Assembly: GCA_030549495.1 (NCBI GenBank)
Contig: JAUIRK010000757.1
Coordinates: forward strand, 186,001 to 250,000
Reading direction: 5' to 3'
Origin: Nectonema munidae
Lineage: Eukaryota > Nematomorpha > Nectonematoida > Nectonematidae
Length of the DNA stretch: 64,000 nucleotides
Positions 24,401-32,579 of the stretch are shown here, piece by piece; the first letter of the stretch is position 1, and each line of letters opens with the position of its first letter. A program made the position numbers and the translations under genes. Below the pieces are notes generated by a model. That model was not told where the DNA came from and did not search any database. It was given only the letters and a program-made list of their open reading frames with translations.

Positions 24401-27400
24401 GGTTGTTATATTTAAAAATTTTAACGAAAATCAGCTACATTTTCATTCCCTAGTTCAATCTAAACCGAATATAATCATTTAAAAAGACTAAAAAACTGTT
24501 TTTATTATAGAGAAGGTAAACAGTAAATCAGTTGTGTTATATGAATAATTTAATTTCAATGAATGGCTTTTAACCCCCCAAAAGATAAAACTACCTTGTA
24601 TACAGTGAAAATTAAGTTATAATTGTTTAAGTTTGATTTGAAACTGAATTAAAGCGTATTATTACACTATTAAATTCTATGTGAATTGGAGATAGGAAAA
24701 TATTTATGAACTTCAAAAATGTTAACTTCTTTTTGAATTATCTTTTTTTAGTTCTAATTTGTCTTTTTCAATTCTCATTTGTCTTTTTCAACTTCTAAAC
24801 CCTCTTTATAAAATACAAAATAAAATTGAAAAGAGCAATTTAGGACTTAAAAAAGACGATTTAGAAGTAAAAATTGTATTGTATATATAATATTCTAGCA
24901 AGCTAACCCCTGCGCTACGTGTGAATCCCAGTACTGGGTAGTATCTCTGTCATTCAACTTTTATAGATGGCGTAATTGCAGTGTGTGAGAGAAATATGAA
25001 TAAGAAAGAGAATATGATAAAATCAGAAATTTGAACAGAAAAGAGAGCTTTGCTTGGCCTTAAATGGGTTAATGAGAAATTTTTGGGTTCTTAATCGGTT
25101 ATCAACCACAGTCGACATATAAAGACTTTACAAAAATATCGTCTGCGTCTATTAATGCCTTCTAACCGGTTATCGACCACAGTCGACTTTACAAAAATAT
25201 GAATCGTCTGCTATTATAAATGCTTTTTAATACAAATCTTCTGCTTTACATTGGATATCGTCTGATTATTCTGGTCGATAATGGGTTAATACAAATCTGC
25301 TTTATTCTATATATCGTCTGATTATTATTGCCGTTAACTGGTTAAAAGAAACATATTTTATTGCTCCAAATAGATTTTTGATAATTTATCTATACTTTTG
25401 CTGTTTTCTACAAATTTATGAAAAGATCTAACACAAGTCGTAGTAACATTTCATTGCTAGCAACTGCAACAATAAATATATTGCCAATCCCAAAGTATAA
25501 AAAGAGATTGATATAATTTTTTTAATCTTAAATTGATCAAAAGTCAGATGTCTATTCTTAAATTGATTTTTTTTAAAAATACATTTCCTAACAAAAAATA
25601 CTTGTAAATTGGAAAGGGTGCCTCTTTGAGGAAGGACACGCTAACTTTAATGAAGGAGAGCGGAAATTGTGAAAACAAAGAAATATAGTACACCTTATCA
25701 TTCGGATTCACATTTGTCAAATTGAAAAATCAACTAATTTAAGATTAGTTAGCTGCATAGTATTTTAAAATTACTATGGCTTAGATACCTAGGCTCTTGA
25801 ATTATCCTTAGTGTATATAAGTAGAGGTTTTAAGTTTTAACATCATAAGCTTAGCATATTAAGAGTGGGTTTTTTAATCATTGAATCAGAATCTCCCCTC
25901 AACATTGGGATAAATTATAATTTTTAATTTAATATGAATTTTGATGTTTTAGTGTTAAGTTTTTTTTCTATTTCCAAGCTCTGGATAAAATTTCCTTATT
26001 CTTCGGAGGTGTTTTCGGCACTTAATAGCCTTGATAATAATAGCGGCACTTTATAAATAGTAGAAGTAAAAAGTTGATCTAATCAGCAGTATATAACTAA
26101 ATTTTTTTTTGGGTAATATTAAATTTAGTTTAAGAGTATACCCCTTTTCCAATGATTTTCAGAAGTCGAACATGACGCTGTGCTTTTTGGCATTCATCCT
26201 CCCCGTATTTCCAACTCTTTAAGTTTTGGTCTTCTTGGGAATATTTGATGAAACAGGATGCGAGTGTGAGTAGTTTTAAAAAGACAGAGAGGTTTTTTGG
26301 TTTCATCGCTTGCTGATCAAAGTGGTGGATGCGTTCGCACACTTATCGTCTTATATATAGGATGCGTAAAATTTTTATAATTGTTATTTTCCTATTTGGG
26401 TTAAACAATTTTGTATTAGTGCTCTTGTTTCTGCAACGTAAACAAACCTAATTCCCCAAGAAACGCTTAAACCACGCGCAATTATTTTCAAGTTCATCTT
26501 ATTTTCCGTTACGCATCCATTGTTCACTTGAATATTGTAATCTTTTAATTTTATAGGTCATACCACTTATTTATGTAGTGTACTATAATATTTTCTACTT
26601 GGAACATTGTTCTATAATTAAATTGATTTCAATAACTTTCATCACTCAAAATACTTCTTATTGTGAGACATAATTGATCGTTAACCTTCTGAACTATAAA
26701 CTTTCAGTAAAAAAGTAAAATTTCTTTTTCATTTCGAATTAATTATGCAATTATAATAGTTGAGATATTGTTTCTATTATAAAAACTTATTAGATAGAAA
26801 AAAAAATCTAATTTAAGAAAAACATTAAACTCTTAAATCCATCGCGCTCACATAGAGGGTGGAGCAGATGGGCATATGCCCGGGTGGTAATTAAAAAAAT
26901 ATATTAAGCGTCCATTATTATAAATGTAAAAAAATTAATTAAAACTTTTACCATATGCGCCAGTGGAACTTTTAACCTGGACCGAATTTGAAACTTTGGC
27001 ATGGACTATATAGAGCTTTCACTATATATCTTATTTTTTATTTTCATAAATGGATATTTCTATATACGATAGTTATAAATAGGCTTGGCAAATTTATTAA
27101 ATCTAGGTTATTCTTTTCTTTTATAACTTATTTATTTTATTTCTCTGCTTAGATGCTCCATGGTGTGGACACTGTAAACAAATGGCACCTGATTTTAAAA
27201 AGTTGGCTACTGAGTTGAAAGGCGCTTCCAAATCCGGTGATGAAATGGAAAAACTCGTTCATGAAAAATGTAAAATTGGAGCTGTTGATGCTACAGTCAA
27301 TAAAGATTTGGCAACTCTTTATGGTGTTAAATCTTATCCGACTATTAAACTTTTCAAAAATGGAGAATTTTTTGCAGAATATAAGGGTAATTAATTGTAT

Positions 27401-30400
27401 GTTTTTATTTGCTTTAACCCATTTACGACCAATGTTCCTATTTTGGAACATAAGTAATTTCATCTTCGTCTGCTTTTTTCAATGACTTTGAATATAAATC
27501 GTCTGCGTTTTTTTTTAGATATCATCTTCTTTGCTTGGTCTTAAATGGGTTAATATCCATCCATAATAAAATTCGAATAGCAAGTTTAACTTGAATTGTT
27601 TAACAAATAAAAAATGGAGAATTTTACTTTAGTTTTTGCTTCAGTGTTCAACTTAACTAAGTTTTATTCATCAATTCATTTAATAAAATAATTTTGTAAC
27701 CTCTTTAGTTACTTAAATTTATTTGAAAATTGAATTTGGTTTTTCCATAATCAGAATAATTAAATTTCAAAATTGAAAAACAGCTCGCGAATGTATAGGA
27801 AACCTTTTTTTTATTAATAACTATTAATTTCGGTGTTGTCTCACACCGTTATCAAGTCTAACACAATGATGATGACATTGGACTTGATAACGGTGTGAGA
27901 CAACGCCGAAATTAATAGTTATTAATAAAAAAAAGGTTTCCTATACATTCGAGCTGTTTTTCAATTTTAAAATTAAATTTATTTGTTAACTCAGTTAGAA
28001 GTTCATGTCGGTTATTCAAGTATCAAAAGATTTATGCCATAACTAAAAACTATATTTTCGTTTTTATTATTTTTTAAATATTTTTTTTGGAATTAAATGC
28101 TAAAAATATAAACATATAAGTAATTTTTATACTATTATACTAAAAATGCTGTACGAAAATTTTCGACCAGAGAACTTTATTCATCTTTATTTATATTGAG
28201 GTTTTCTTAATTTTGACAATCTTCTGTTTTTAGCATAAGATCTTTTGTTTTCTTGAGTTTTTCGATTTGATCATGTATGCCCTAAATATCATTAAAATTG
28301 AGACATAAAGTCGTATATCTGTTAATAAGTAAAAGTCAAAGAGCTATAGCTAAATTGTTTGTATTATTTAGAAGCAATATTTCTTATAATTTATTGAAAT
28401 TTTAAATCACAGAAACTATTACAAATAAGACAAAAACCGGTATTTCTCAAAAATTGATTTAAAAATGTAGGAACATCATAATAAGTCTCAATTTGTCTAC
28501 AAAACAAGTAATGTATGAAAATAATAATATTAATCATGAGATATTTCAATAAATAAATAAAAATTGAAAAGTTGTATTTCAGCAAAAAAATCAACTTTTA
28601 CAAACGTTCAATTAATTAAGTCTGGACAAAAAAGTAATCTAGAATATGTCTGATAGGGAAAAGCTATTTTTAGTGATGAAATAAAATTGAGTTTTGTTCT
28701 TATGGATGCAAATATGTTATAAGACCTAAAGGATGAGGTATAACGAACGTTACTTTGAAAACATTTAATCATCATGAAAGATATGCTGATTTTTCGAAGG
28801 ATTTATTTCTCAGTGTTCGCCTAAAATGTTTGCATTGCACTCTATATTTACAAAATGATCAAATAAAGTGGTAAGCAAACAAAGAGGGAGGAGGGCATCG
28901 CCTCTGTATACCTTATTTTGGTTAAAAGATTTTCTGGCTGTTAGCCATGATTTTCGATCACTTTTCATTGGAAAACGATGAAAATTATTTATCTGATCTG
29001 TTTAGCCATTAATTCCGTATTGGACGTGTTTTTTTAGGAGATAGGAATGCAGAATATATGAAACAATTTTTGACCCGTAAAATGGGGCCAGCTGCCAAAA
29101 GTATTAGTTCTGTAGAAGAATTGAAAAAAATGATGTCTGAAAAAGAAGTTCTCGTTCTTGGATTATTCAAAGTTTTAATTATTTTTGTTTCGAATAACAT
29201 AATGTTTAATAAACTATTTATTATAGAGTAAGGACGAAAAAGATTACGCTCCTAAAGAATTTTTAGAAGTAGCTGAACGAGTTGAAGATCTTGATTTTGT
29301 TATTTCTTCAGATGATAGCATCTTTAAAGAATTTAACCTTAAAACAAATAGAGCCGTTTTGCTCTTAAGAAAGGTACACCTTTGCTGTGAAAGATTTTTA
29401 CTTTATATGCACAATTTTTTATTGAAACAAGGCGGACAACAAGCAATTAAATATTCAAGATTTTTCACCCGAGTTGGATGATAATGCCATGTTTGATGAT
29501 GATAACATTCATTCCTTTGTTAAGCGCCATCGTCTTCCTCTTGTTAATGAGTTTACTGATAAAGTAAGAACTTATTTTTGATATTTTAGACTATTTCTCT
29601 TTTATTTTATGTTTGGCAATCTTTTTAGACTTTAGGTTTCTTATTTTCTGGAGATTTCACCAAGCACATTATGATATTTTTAAAAAAATCTGATCCAAAA
29701 TCTGGTGAAATTATTAATGTTTTAGAAAAAATCGCTGAAAAATATCAGAAAAAGGTATATTTTAAAAGAAAAAAAATTTCGATTATTATTTATCAATTTT
29801 TTAAGTCATCTCATTTCATATACCTTGACAAAGATAATGAAGCAGTTCCCAGAGTAATGGAATTTTTTGGTATCGATGTCGAAGATCTTCCTACAACCAG
29901 AATAATCAATTTAGATGATATGAAAAAGTTTAAACCTTCTTCTGATGAAATAACTTTTCCAGTTTTGGATCACTTCGTGGAAGAATTTTTTGCTGGAAAA
30001 CTAAAAGTAAACATTTTTTATAATTTTAAACATGTTTTATTTGTCTATTTTACAGCCTCATTTAAAATCACAACCACTGCCCAAAGATTGGGATAAAAAA
30101 CCTGTGAAAGTTCTAACGGGTGAAAACTTTAACGAAGTTGTCTTGAACAAAGACAAGAAAGTTTTGGTCTTCTTTTGTAATTTATTTTTTGTTTTTTCTT
30201 TGGATATGCATTTATGAATTTTTTTATATAGATGCTCCTTGGTGTAAACATTGTAAAGATCTACATCCTATATATGACCAACTCGCTCAAAAATATGAAA
30301 GCAACAAAGATATAGTAATTGCTTCTACAGATGCTACGCAGAATGAGTTTGAGACTGTAACTGTCCAGTCCTTTCCTATGATTTATCTGTATCTAACTGG

Positions 30401-32520
30401 ATCTGATAAAAAGGTTATATTTCCTTTAAATTGTGCCAATTATTTCATCATCTCTTCACTTGAGTATATTAAGAATTGAGTTCGAAATTTTTCTCTAATT
30501 AGTAGAGCGAACAAAATTGACCTAATAACTCAAAAAATATTGACTTTTTCAAAAAAAAGTTTTTTGAACTTGCAAAAAAAGAACTGAAGCCTGATAGCGT
30601 CTTTAACAGAGTTTCGGAGCCACGAAAAAAAATTTCTGGCTCCGGAGTTATGTTTTTTAGCTCCGGTGTGAGTTCCAACACGCTCCTATAGTTAAGTGTA
30701 TATTTTTAAAAAATTTAATAAAAAATAACCAAGAAAACAGTTAGGATTAGAGAATATATGCGTGTTTTACTTGAAATTAACATTTGCGCTAGCTTTCATC
30801 TAAAAAACGTCTTTGAAATGTGAGTGGTTAAATCATGCGGAGCCAGTTAGTGGAGGCGTATTTAAATTTTCACGCCTCCGATTCCATGTAGAAAAATTCA
30901 GCGGTTCAGCCATCGCAATCCTGATAGGATCTTTCTACAGGACAAGTTATAGCTTGACAATTTTGTAACTCTGCATAAGTACTGGGAGAAATGTTTAGCT
31001 TTTTCAATTCTATAATATCTTTAATATCGTTCTTTTCAAACCTTTTATTCAAATAATTTTTAACTCCACGATCATCGTGATCAAACTTGATAGAGTAAAA
31101 AGTCTTGCTGCATCTTTTATGCTAAAAGAAGTTGACTCAACAAACTGCCCTAACTGAATATAGTTTTCTTTTATGTTAAGCAGTTGTTTATGTCATTTTA
31201 AACAACTGATGCTTTCTCTTTCTTGACCAAAATTCCATTTTTGCATTCAAAAAAATTTACAATTTCTTTTATTTTTGGTAAGTGATCGCAGTAGTTAGAA
31301 GCAGCGTTCAGCCAGCTTGCCCATCTTGTAACAATTGGAGAAAAACTTGAGCAAAAATGTTTGTAAAAAAAATTATTGACTTTTAAAATGAAAAAAAATT
31401 TACTTTATTGACCTTAAATTTTTTTAAAAATAATCGAAAATTGAGTAAATATATAATAAATAATTGTTTCTAACAAACTAAAAAACAAAATAAAAAATTG
31501 ACTTTATTGACTTTATTCGCCCTAAATTAGTTTTGAATTTATATTTACTAAATGTTGAATTATTATTATTAATTTCTTTGATATACAAATTATTTTTATC
31601 CAAAATTATATTTATCGTATATTTTTTTAATATTTTTCCTAGCCTATGGAATACAAAGATAAGAGGACTTTAGAAAGTTTAAGCAAGTTCATTGATACAG
31701 ATGGTAAAGTCGGAAAATCTTCTGAGGTAATTCATCTTTTTTATGTGCATGAATATAAACAATTCATTCATTACCAACAATTTTTATTATCGACTTGATC
31801 AGTATTTTAGAATGTTCCATTAATTCTTATTTTTTTGAATAAAGACAAATTATTTTTAGGTGGTAACCAAGAAATATTAACTTATCATTTTTATAAAAAT
31901 TAACATCTTTGCCATTTCAAAAAGGTCTACCATAGTTAATAGAAGTTATTTGTGTTTTTTTATGAAAAATAAATATAAAAAATTCAATATTTTTGCTGAA
32001 CGTTGTTTGGCTTTTATTTACACATGGGTTTGGTTAAATAGGAAATAATTCCTTTATTTTTCTAGCATGCTACTAATAATTCGACTCGCATATGTCGCTT
32101 TTACAATATTTAAAAAATTCGAAGGAGTCATTCGTTTCCGTTGAGATCACTTCTTTCTCTCGTCTTTGCCAATCTTTTTGATAATTTTTTGAAGGATTGT
32201 GGCTGAAATACAATGCGTAGCGACACCGCTTTGAAGCCCTCGGGAAAGTACTGAAAATTTTGTTTAGGAAATTCTAATAGTAAATATTTTCCATGATCCA
32301 CATATTGATATAACTTTTGAAAAAAATCTAACTCTTCCATATCTACAATCTCTCTATAAATGTTTTTTTATTTATTACATAAGCACAATATTAATATCGT
32401 TATTTTTAGGCAAAACAAGATGATGATTCTCTCGGTGATGAGGATGACGATGAATATAGTGATGAGGATGAAGATGCAGATGATATTGATGATGAAAGAG
32501 ACAGTCATGAAGAATTGTGA
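12474..32520 (+). CDS. Protein disulfide isomerase, a-b-b'-a' type, 11 exons
   Basis: It forms, breaks and reshuffles disulfides in secretory proteins in the ER lumen. Exons: 12474-12618, 27153-27386, 29038-29171, 29227-29373, 29432-29563, 29629-29754, 29806-30006, 30056-30176, 30232-30413, 31643-31726, 32410-32520. All introns are GT-AG and the joins give 538 residues without a stop. A signal peptide (MTKIFYLFFLYFVFS) is followed by domain a with APWCGHC (50-56) and cis-Pro SYPT (P111), then b (GPAAK...LFKSKDEKD...FLEVA), b' and domain a' with APWCKHC (415-421) and SFPM (P462). The tail is Asp/Glu-rich and ends in HEEL, a KDEL-type retention signal. Length fits the family (about 490-540). 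Odd points: the second site is CKHC instead of CGHC, and intron 1 is 14.5 kb and contains an antisense gene. P4HB/PDIA1 is the closest layout; PDIA2 is also possible. Confidence 0.93.
13262..14580. mobile_element. Possible non-autonomous TTAA element with paired subterminal repeats
   Basis: The left end TTAACCCTTCTCTGTATAAC is followed by GTGTGCCTAGTAGGCTCA (13282) and a second form ATGTGCTTGGCAGACTTACA (13465). In inverse orientation GTAGTCTACCAGGCACATTA (14429) and GAGTCTACTAGACACC (14539) occur at the other side. Four related motifs in mirror order suggest the two ends of one element. The right TTAA is not visible. The left end abuts 18 bp (TTCGGCCTGCTGGCTTAA) identical to the piggyBac 3' end at 17425, so it may have landed in an older piggyBac copy. 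Confidence 0.35.
13790..14352. repeat. Inverted-repeat element with tandem terminal units
   Basis: The left side has tandem phrases AAAAATGCCCCCAATTAAAA, AAGTAGG and CGCCCCCG. The right side (14290-14350) has the inverse: CTTTTTAATTGGGGGCATTT and CGGGGGCATTT. Both flanks contain CGAATATA, which could be an 8 bp target duplication (hAT-type). The middle is A/T-rich and non-coding. Confidence 0.5.
14900..15046 (+). mobile_element. Diverged tRNA-derived SINE, family 1
   Basis: GGGTGGCATGGCAGGTTGGT has the A-box of family 1, TAGATTCGATTCCTC is the B-box, and a CATAAGCGGTACATCAGTGC-like body follows. It is clearly older than the copies at 37463 and 57073. Confidence 0.5.
15273..15633. mobile_element. 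MITE with internal 42 bp tandem repeat
   Basis: The ends GGTCGACAGACATTTCGCCCC (15273) and its near inverse GGGGCGAAATGTCCGAGGACC (15613-15633) form 21 bp inverted repeats. The right half is four tandem copies of a 42 bp unit containing GGGGCGAATTGTCCATGGGA. Open frames there are artefacts of the repeat. Confidence 0.55.
16142..16328. mobile_element. hAT-type MITE with CAGTGGTGTAGCC end
   Basis: A 187 bp element that begins CAGTGGTGTAGCCA and ends TAGCTACGTCACTG, its near inverse. The 8 bp flanks are GACAGAAG and GAGAGAAG (7 of 8 match), fitting a hAT target duplication. Confidence 0.65.
16555..17113 (+). pseudogene. piggyBac transposase C-terminal fragment
   Basis: Translation from about 16555 gives FIPKKKCVLLLSSMHHDKSI, then NKPEMIEYYNATKGGVDSLD and KRKTNRWLLTFFMNCLDVGC, which matches the last part of piggyBac transposases. 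One TGA lies after HEYT, where relatives have Cys. The open frame 16757-17113 ends in a cysteine cluster (CYKCEKNVW...WDKC), the remains of the C-terminal RING-like finger. The N-terminal two thirds, including most of the catalytic core, are missing: the sequence before 16500 is unrelated. The 3' terminal repeat ends TTAAAATGGTTAA at 17452. Confidence 0.85.
17467..17851. mobile_element. hAT-type MITE
   Basis: A 385 bp element that begins CAGTGGTGTCCAACTAGTC and ends AAGTTTGGCACCCTTG, the imperfect inverse. The flanks CTCTACGG and CTTTACGG (7 of 8 match) look like a target duplication. It inserted 15 bp beyond the piggyBac end. The interior is non-coding. Confidence 0.65.
17860..20010. other. 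Unassigned part of PDI intron 1
   Basis: AT-rich. A tract with many TTAG/TTAGTT phrases (18525-18640, such as AACTAGTTAGATAGTTGGTT) is the only local texture. No exon, transposase or RNA signal is seen up to the polyadenylation side of the antisense gene. Confidence 0.4.
20011..20016 (-). terminator. Polyadenylation signal of the antisense gene
   Basis: TTTATT on the plus strand is AATAAA on the minus strand, four bases after the TAA stop at 20020-20022. Confidence 0.5.
20020..22044 (-). CDS. Antisense gene in PDI intron 1, large terminal exon, Lys/Asn/Arg-rich protein
   Basis: I do not recognise this protein. The frame runs open for 674 codons to TAA. There is no ATG at its start: it opens directly after a splice acceptor (TTTTTTGATTTAG at 22057-22045), so this is a 3' exon. 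Residues 1-110 of the exon are the most ordered part (SDCIFTKKEKIIWIGL, then LQKWKNI, NVIRLLIDQY, DELKRKLLKAVKRIKKTW) and faintly resemble a Myb/SANT-like or zeste-type helix bundle. The remainder is extremely hydrophilic, rich in Lys, Arg, Asn, Glu and Tyr, with few hydrophobic residues and almost no Cys, so probably disordered. Its open length in an AT-rich intron argues for a real gene. It may join the signal-peptide exon at 26142-26306 (both phase 0), giving a secreted protein of about 729 residues. Confidence 0.65.
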   Translation of the reverse strand, partial: EFLRIKSATLDENLNKSDCIFTKKEKIIWIGLCKNNNIFLCEDADFLQKWKNIDNKEEMNIFNVIRLLIDQYKEKRVINEERTFNLDELKRKLLKAVKRIKKTWEKKEKKTLKSSSINFENSDERKNEEDEINARKKDKNIKKGKSTKINIMMKKIGKTSVNQDNKTENTIKRKQKISKSSINNFISKEKIKKRYDERRDKAQEKSETQAYFTKDHQNDVINREMKSLVKLKYMIFNNYKRHNRKNDKMRKKRNIENEYYPKEFIDKEEEMYGKEYEDRYLENEFDYKPKWLKVSKKKNKEMEQKEKVFKSDDFNDDYLRQRCQKYFEEFYKNKLEKPRSMENAYGPIIRENYEDKVNDDKENNIKNGNLIIEKKIDPTPYNLRNRNKYNRYNEERPKIRIYNKENEGDNFNYGRRHGENRYDTENVTKYDSHPTKYERLKDDIDLFNQKSEIEPYIQEDSRYVEKMIPRERKKQKRKQHPKEAYRKKYFNENEYEYGTNPNLLKKRYAKSYSKKPYKMTHENKKRNFYNYDLDTRPTNENRKRSNRKYHQKGYPRNEEYIKNTKTYERIPHQIKKKEYIERPFEREPLKSRHLNANSENIYERINEEKNNLPMNPRTNIYKRNKDQNNGRFKEMRPAIKRQRHKEFTSIPHPSEEVLNYDTHNLKTYPYEQDY
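22045..22060 (-). promoter_or_regulatory. Splice acceptor of the antisense gene
   Basis: On the minus strand ATATTTTTTGATTTAG immediately precedes the open frame; the first exon base is 22044. It decides that the exon has no start codon of its own. Confidence 0.6.
22473..22620. mobile_element. MITE fragment with 21 bp TIR-type units, copy 1
   Basis: GAATTGGAGATGGAAAAATA opens a stretch shared with 24682-24800. It continues into CATTTGTCTTTTTCAATTCT repeats that resemble the 21 bp units of the transposon at 6056-8604. It is likely one end of a non-autonomous relative. Confidence 0.5.
22630..23980. other. Unassigned intronic DNA with MITE scraps
   Basis: TTCGGACACTGGTATCCCAT at 22887 echoes the right end of the MITE at 4037-4163. 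CAGTGATGTAGCATCC at 23609 resembles a hAT MITE end, with a possible partner GCACGCCACTG at 24092. A phrase GCGCACATCCTCAAAATT at 23764 also occurs at 13545. Nothing coding is seen. Confidence 0.35.
24004..24060 (-). mobile_element. Fragment of TTAA MITE family B, minus strand
   Basis: It reads AAACGCAGACGATTTAAT and ends GTCGATAACCGGTTAA, the inverse of the left end of the copies at 25163 and 63405. Confidence 0.55.
24682..24872. mobile_element. MITE with 21 bp TIR-type units, copy 2
   Basis: The left part matches 22473-22600 and carries TTCTAATTTGTCTTTTTCAA-type units. The right part carries the inverse (GGACTTAAAAAAGACGATTT), so both ends of a small element with repeated-unit inverted repeats are present. 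Confidence 0.55.
25091..25345. mobile_element. TTAA MITE family B with a second copy nested inside
   Basis: The outer copy begins TTAATCGGTTATCAACCA (25091) and ends CGTTAACTGGTTAA (25345). A second copy with CTAACCGGTTATCGACC (25162) and GGTCGATAATGGGTTAA (25289) lies within it. Both carry ATCGTCTGC motifs. A right end of family A (TTGGCCTTAAATGGGTTAA) lies just upstream at 25053-25071. Confidence 0.7.
25350..26129. other. Unassigned part of PDI intron 1
   Basis: No open frame or repeat boundary recognised. It would be the 5' part of the intron of the antisense gene if the exon at 26142 is correct. Confidence 0.35.
26142..26306 (-). CDS. Candidate signal-peptide first exon of the antisense gene
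   Basis: On the minus strand an ATG at 26306 opens MKPKNLSVFLKLLTLASCFI, a good signal peptide, followed by KYSQEDQNLKSWKYGEDECQ. Unspliced, the frame ends after 58 codons at 26130. A possible donor G|GTATAC at 26141 ends the exon in phase 0, which fits the phase-0 acceptor at 22044 across a 4.1 kb intron. A TATATATAAG at 26361-26352 lies about 50 bases before the ATG. The base composition is less AT-rich than its surroundings. Joining the two exons is an inference; it could also be an independent 58-residue secreted peptide. Confidence 0.4.
26350..26362 (-). promoter_or_regulatory. TATA box before the signal-peptide ORF
   Basis: The minus strand reads CCTATATATAAGACG, about 50 bases upstream of the ATG at 26306, a normal distance for a short 5' UTR. 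Confidence 0.35.
26400..27152. other. 3' end of PDI intron 1, nothing recognised
   Basis: AT-rich with no open frame. It ends in the pyrimidine-rich acceptor before exon 2. Confidence 0.4.
27414..27553. mobile_element. TTAA-type MITE, family A copy 2, in PDI intron 2
   Basis: A 140 bp element with the same TTAACCCATTTACGACC and GGTCTTAAATGGGTTAA ends as 3674-3811, and the two are nearly identical throughout. It sits only 27 bases after the donor of PDI exon 2 yet leaves the splice site intact. Confidence 0.8.
27769..27968. repeat. Near-perfect foldback, about 88 bp arms
   Basis: The arms 27769-27858 and 27881-27968 are inverse copies separated by a 22-base loop. The only differences seen are a 2-base insertion near CAGCTCG and one T:G position near TTCGGTGTTGTC. 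It lies in PDI intron 2 and would form a long hairpin in the pre-mRNA. It could be a foldback MITE or a recent palindromic duplication. Confidence 0.85.
28620..28920 (+). pseudogene. Possible Tc1/mariner transposase relic
   Basis: Plus-strand pieces read KAIFSDEIKLSFVLMDAN and DLKDEV, reminiscent of the Tc1 block V-x-F-S-D-E-S-x-F and W-R-P-K. Frames are broken and the rest is unrecognisable. It lies in PDI intron 2. Confidence 0.35.
30930..31350 (-). pseudogene. hAT-like transposase relic in PDI intron 9
   Basis: The minus strand from 31350 reads SPIVTRWASWLNAASNYCDH, matching the hAT-family phrase T-R-W-x-S-W-L. After several stops it gives TYAELQNCQAITCPVERSYQ at 30995-30940, recalling the C-terminal S-C-x-x-E-R-S of hAT dimerisation domains. 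Stops and frameshifts lie between. Surrounding phrases such as GGAGCC near 30620 and 30840 may be parts of its termini. Confidence 0.6.
32128..32340 (-). other. 70-codon open frame in PDI intron 10, unknown
   Basis: An ATG frame MEELDFFQKLYQYVDHGKYL... on the minus strand with mixed composition, less AT-rich than its surroundings. No domain is recognised, and splice or polyadenylation signals are not clear. It may be a small antisense gene, an exon or chance. Confidence 0.2.
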
Positions 32521-32553
32521 TTTTATTTAATTTAATTTGTCTTTCTTTTTTTT

Positions 32554-32559
32554 AATAAA
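32554..32559 (+). terminator. PDI polyadenylation signal
   Basis: AATAAA 34 bases after the TGA of the PDI gene, followed by a T-rich stretch. Confidence 0.65.
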
Positions 32560-32579
32560 TTGTTTTTGATTTTTATTAT

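Larger units (their letters stand above)
12619..27152 (+). other. PDI intron 1, 14.5 kb
   Basis: Donor GTAAGT follows TTT-T and acceptor TTCTCTGCTTAG precedes ATGCTCC. It is phase 1 and splits the Tyr codon before the first active site. It contains an antisense gene, piggyBac pieces, hAT and TTAA MITEs and a SINE. The remaining introns measure about 1651, 55, 58, 65, 51, 49, 55, 1229 and 683 bases. Confidence 0.9.
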
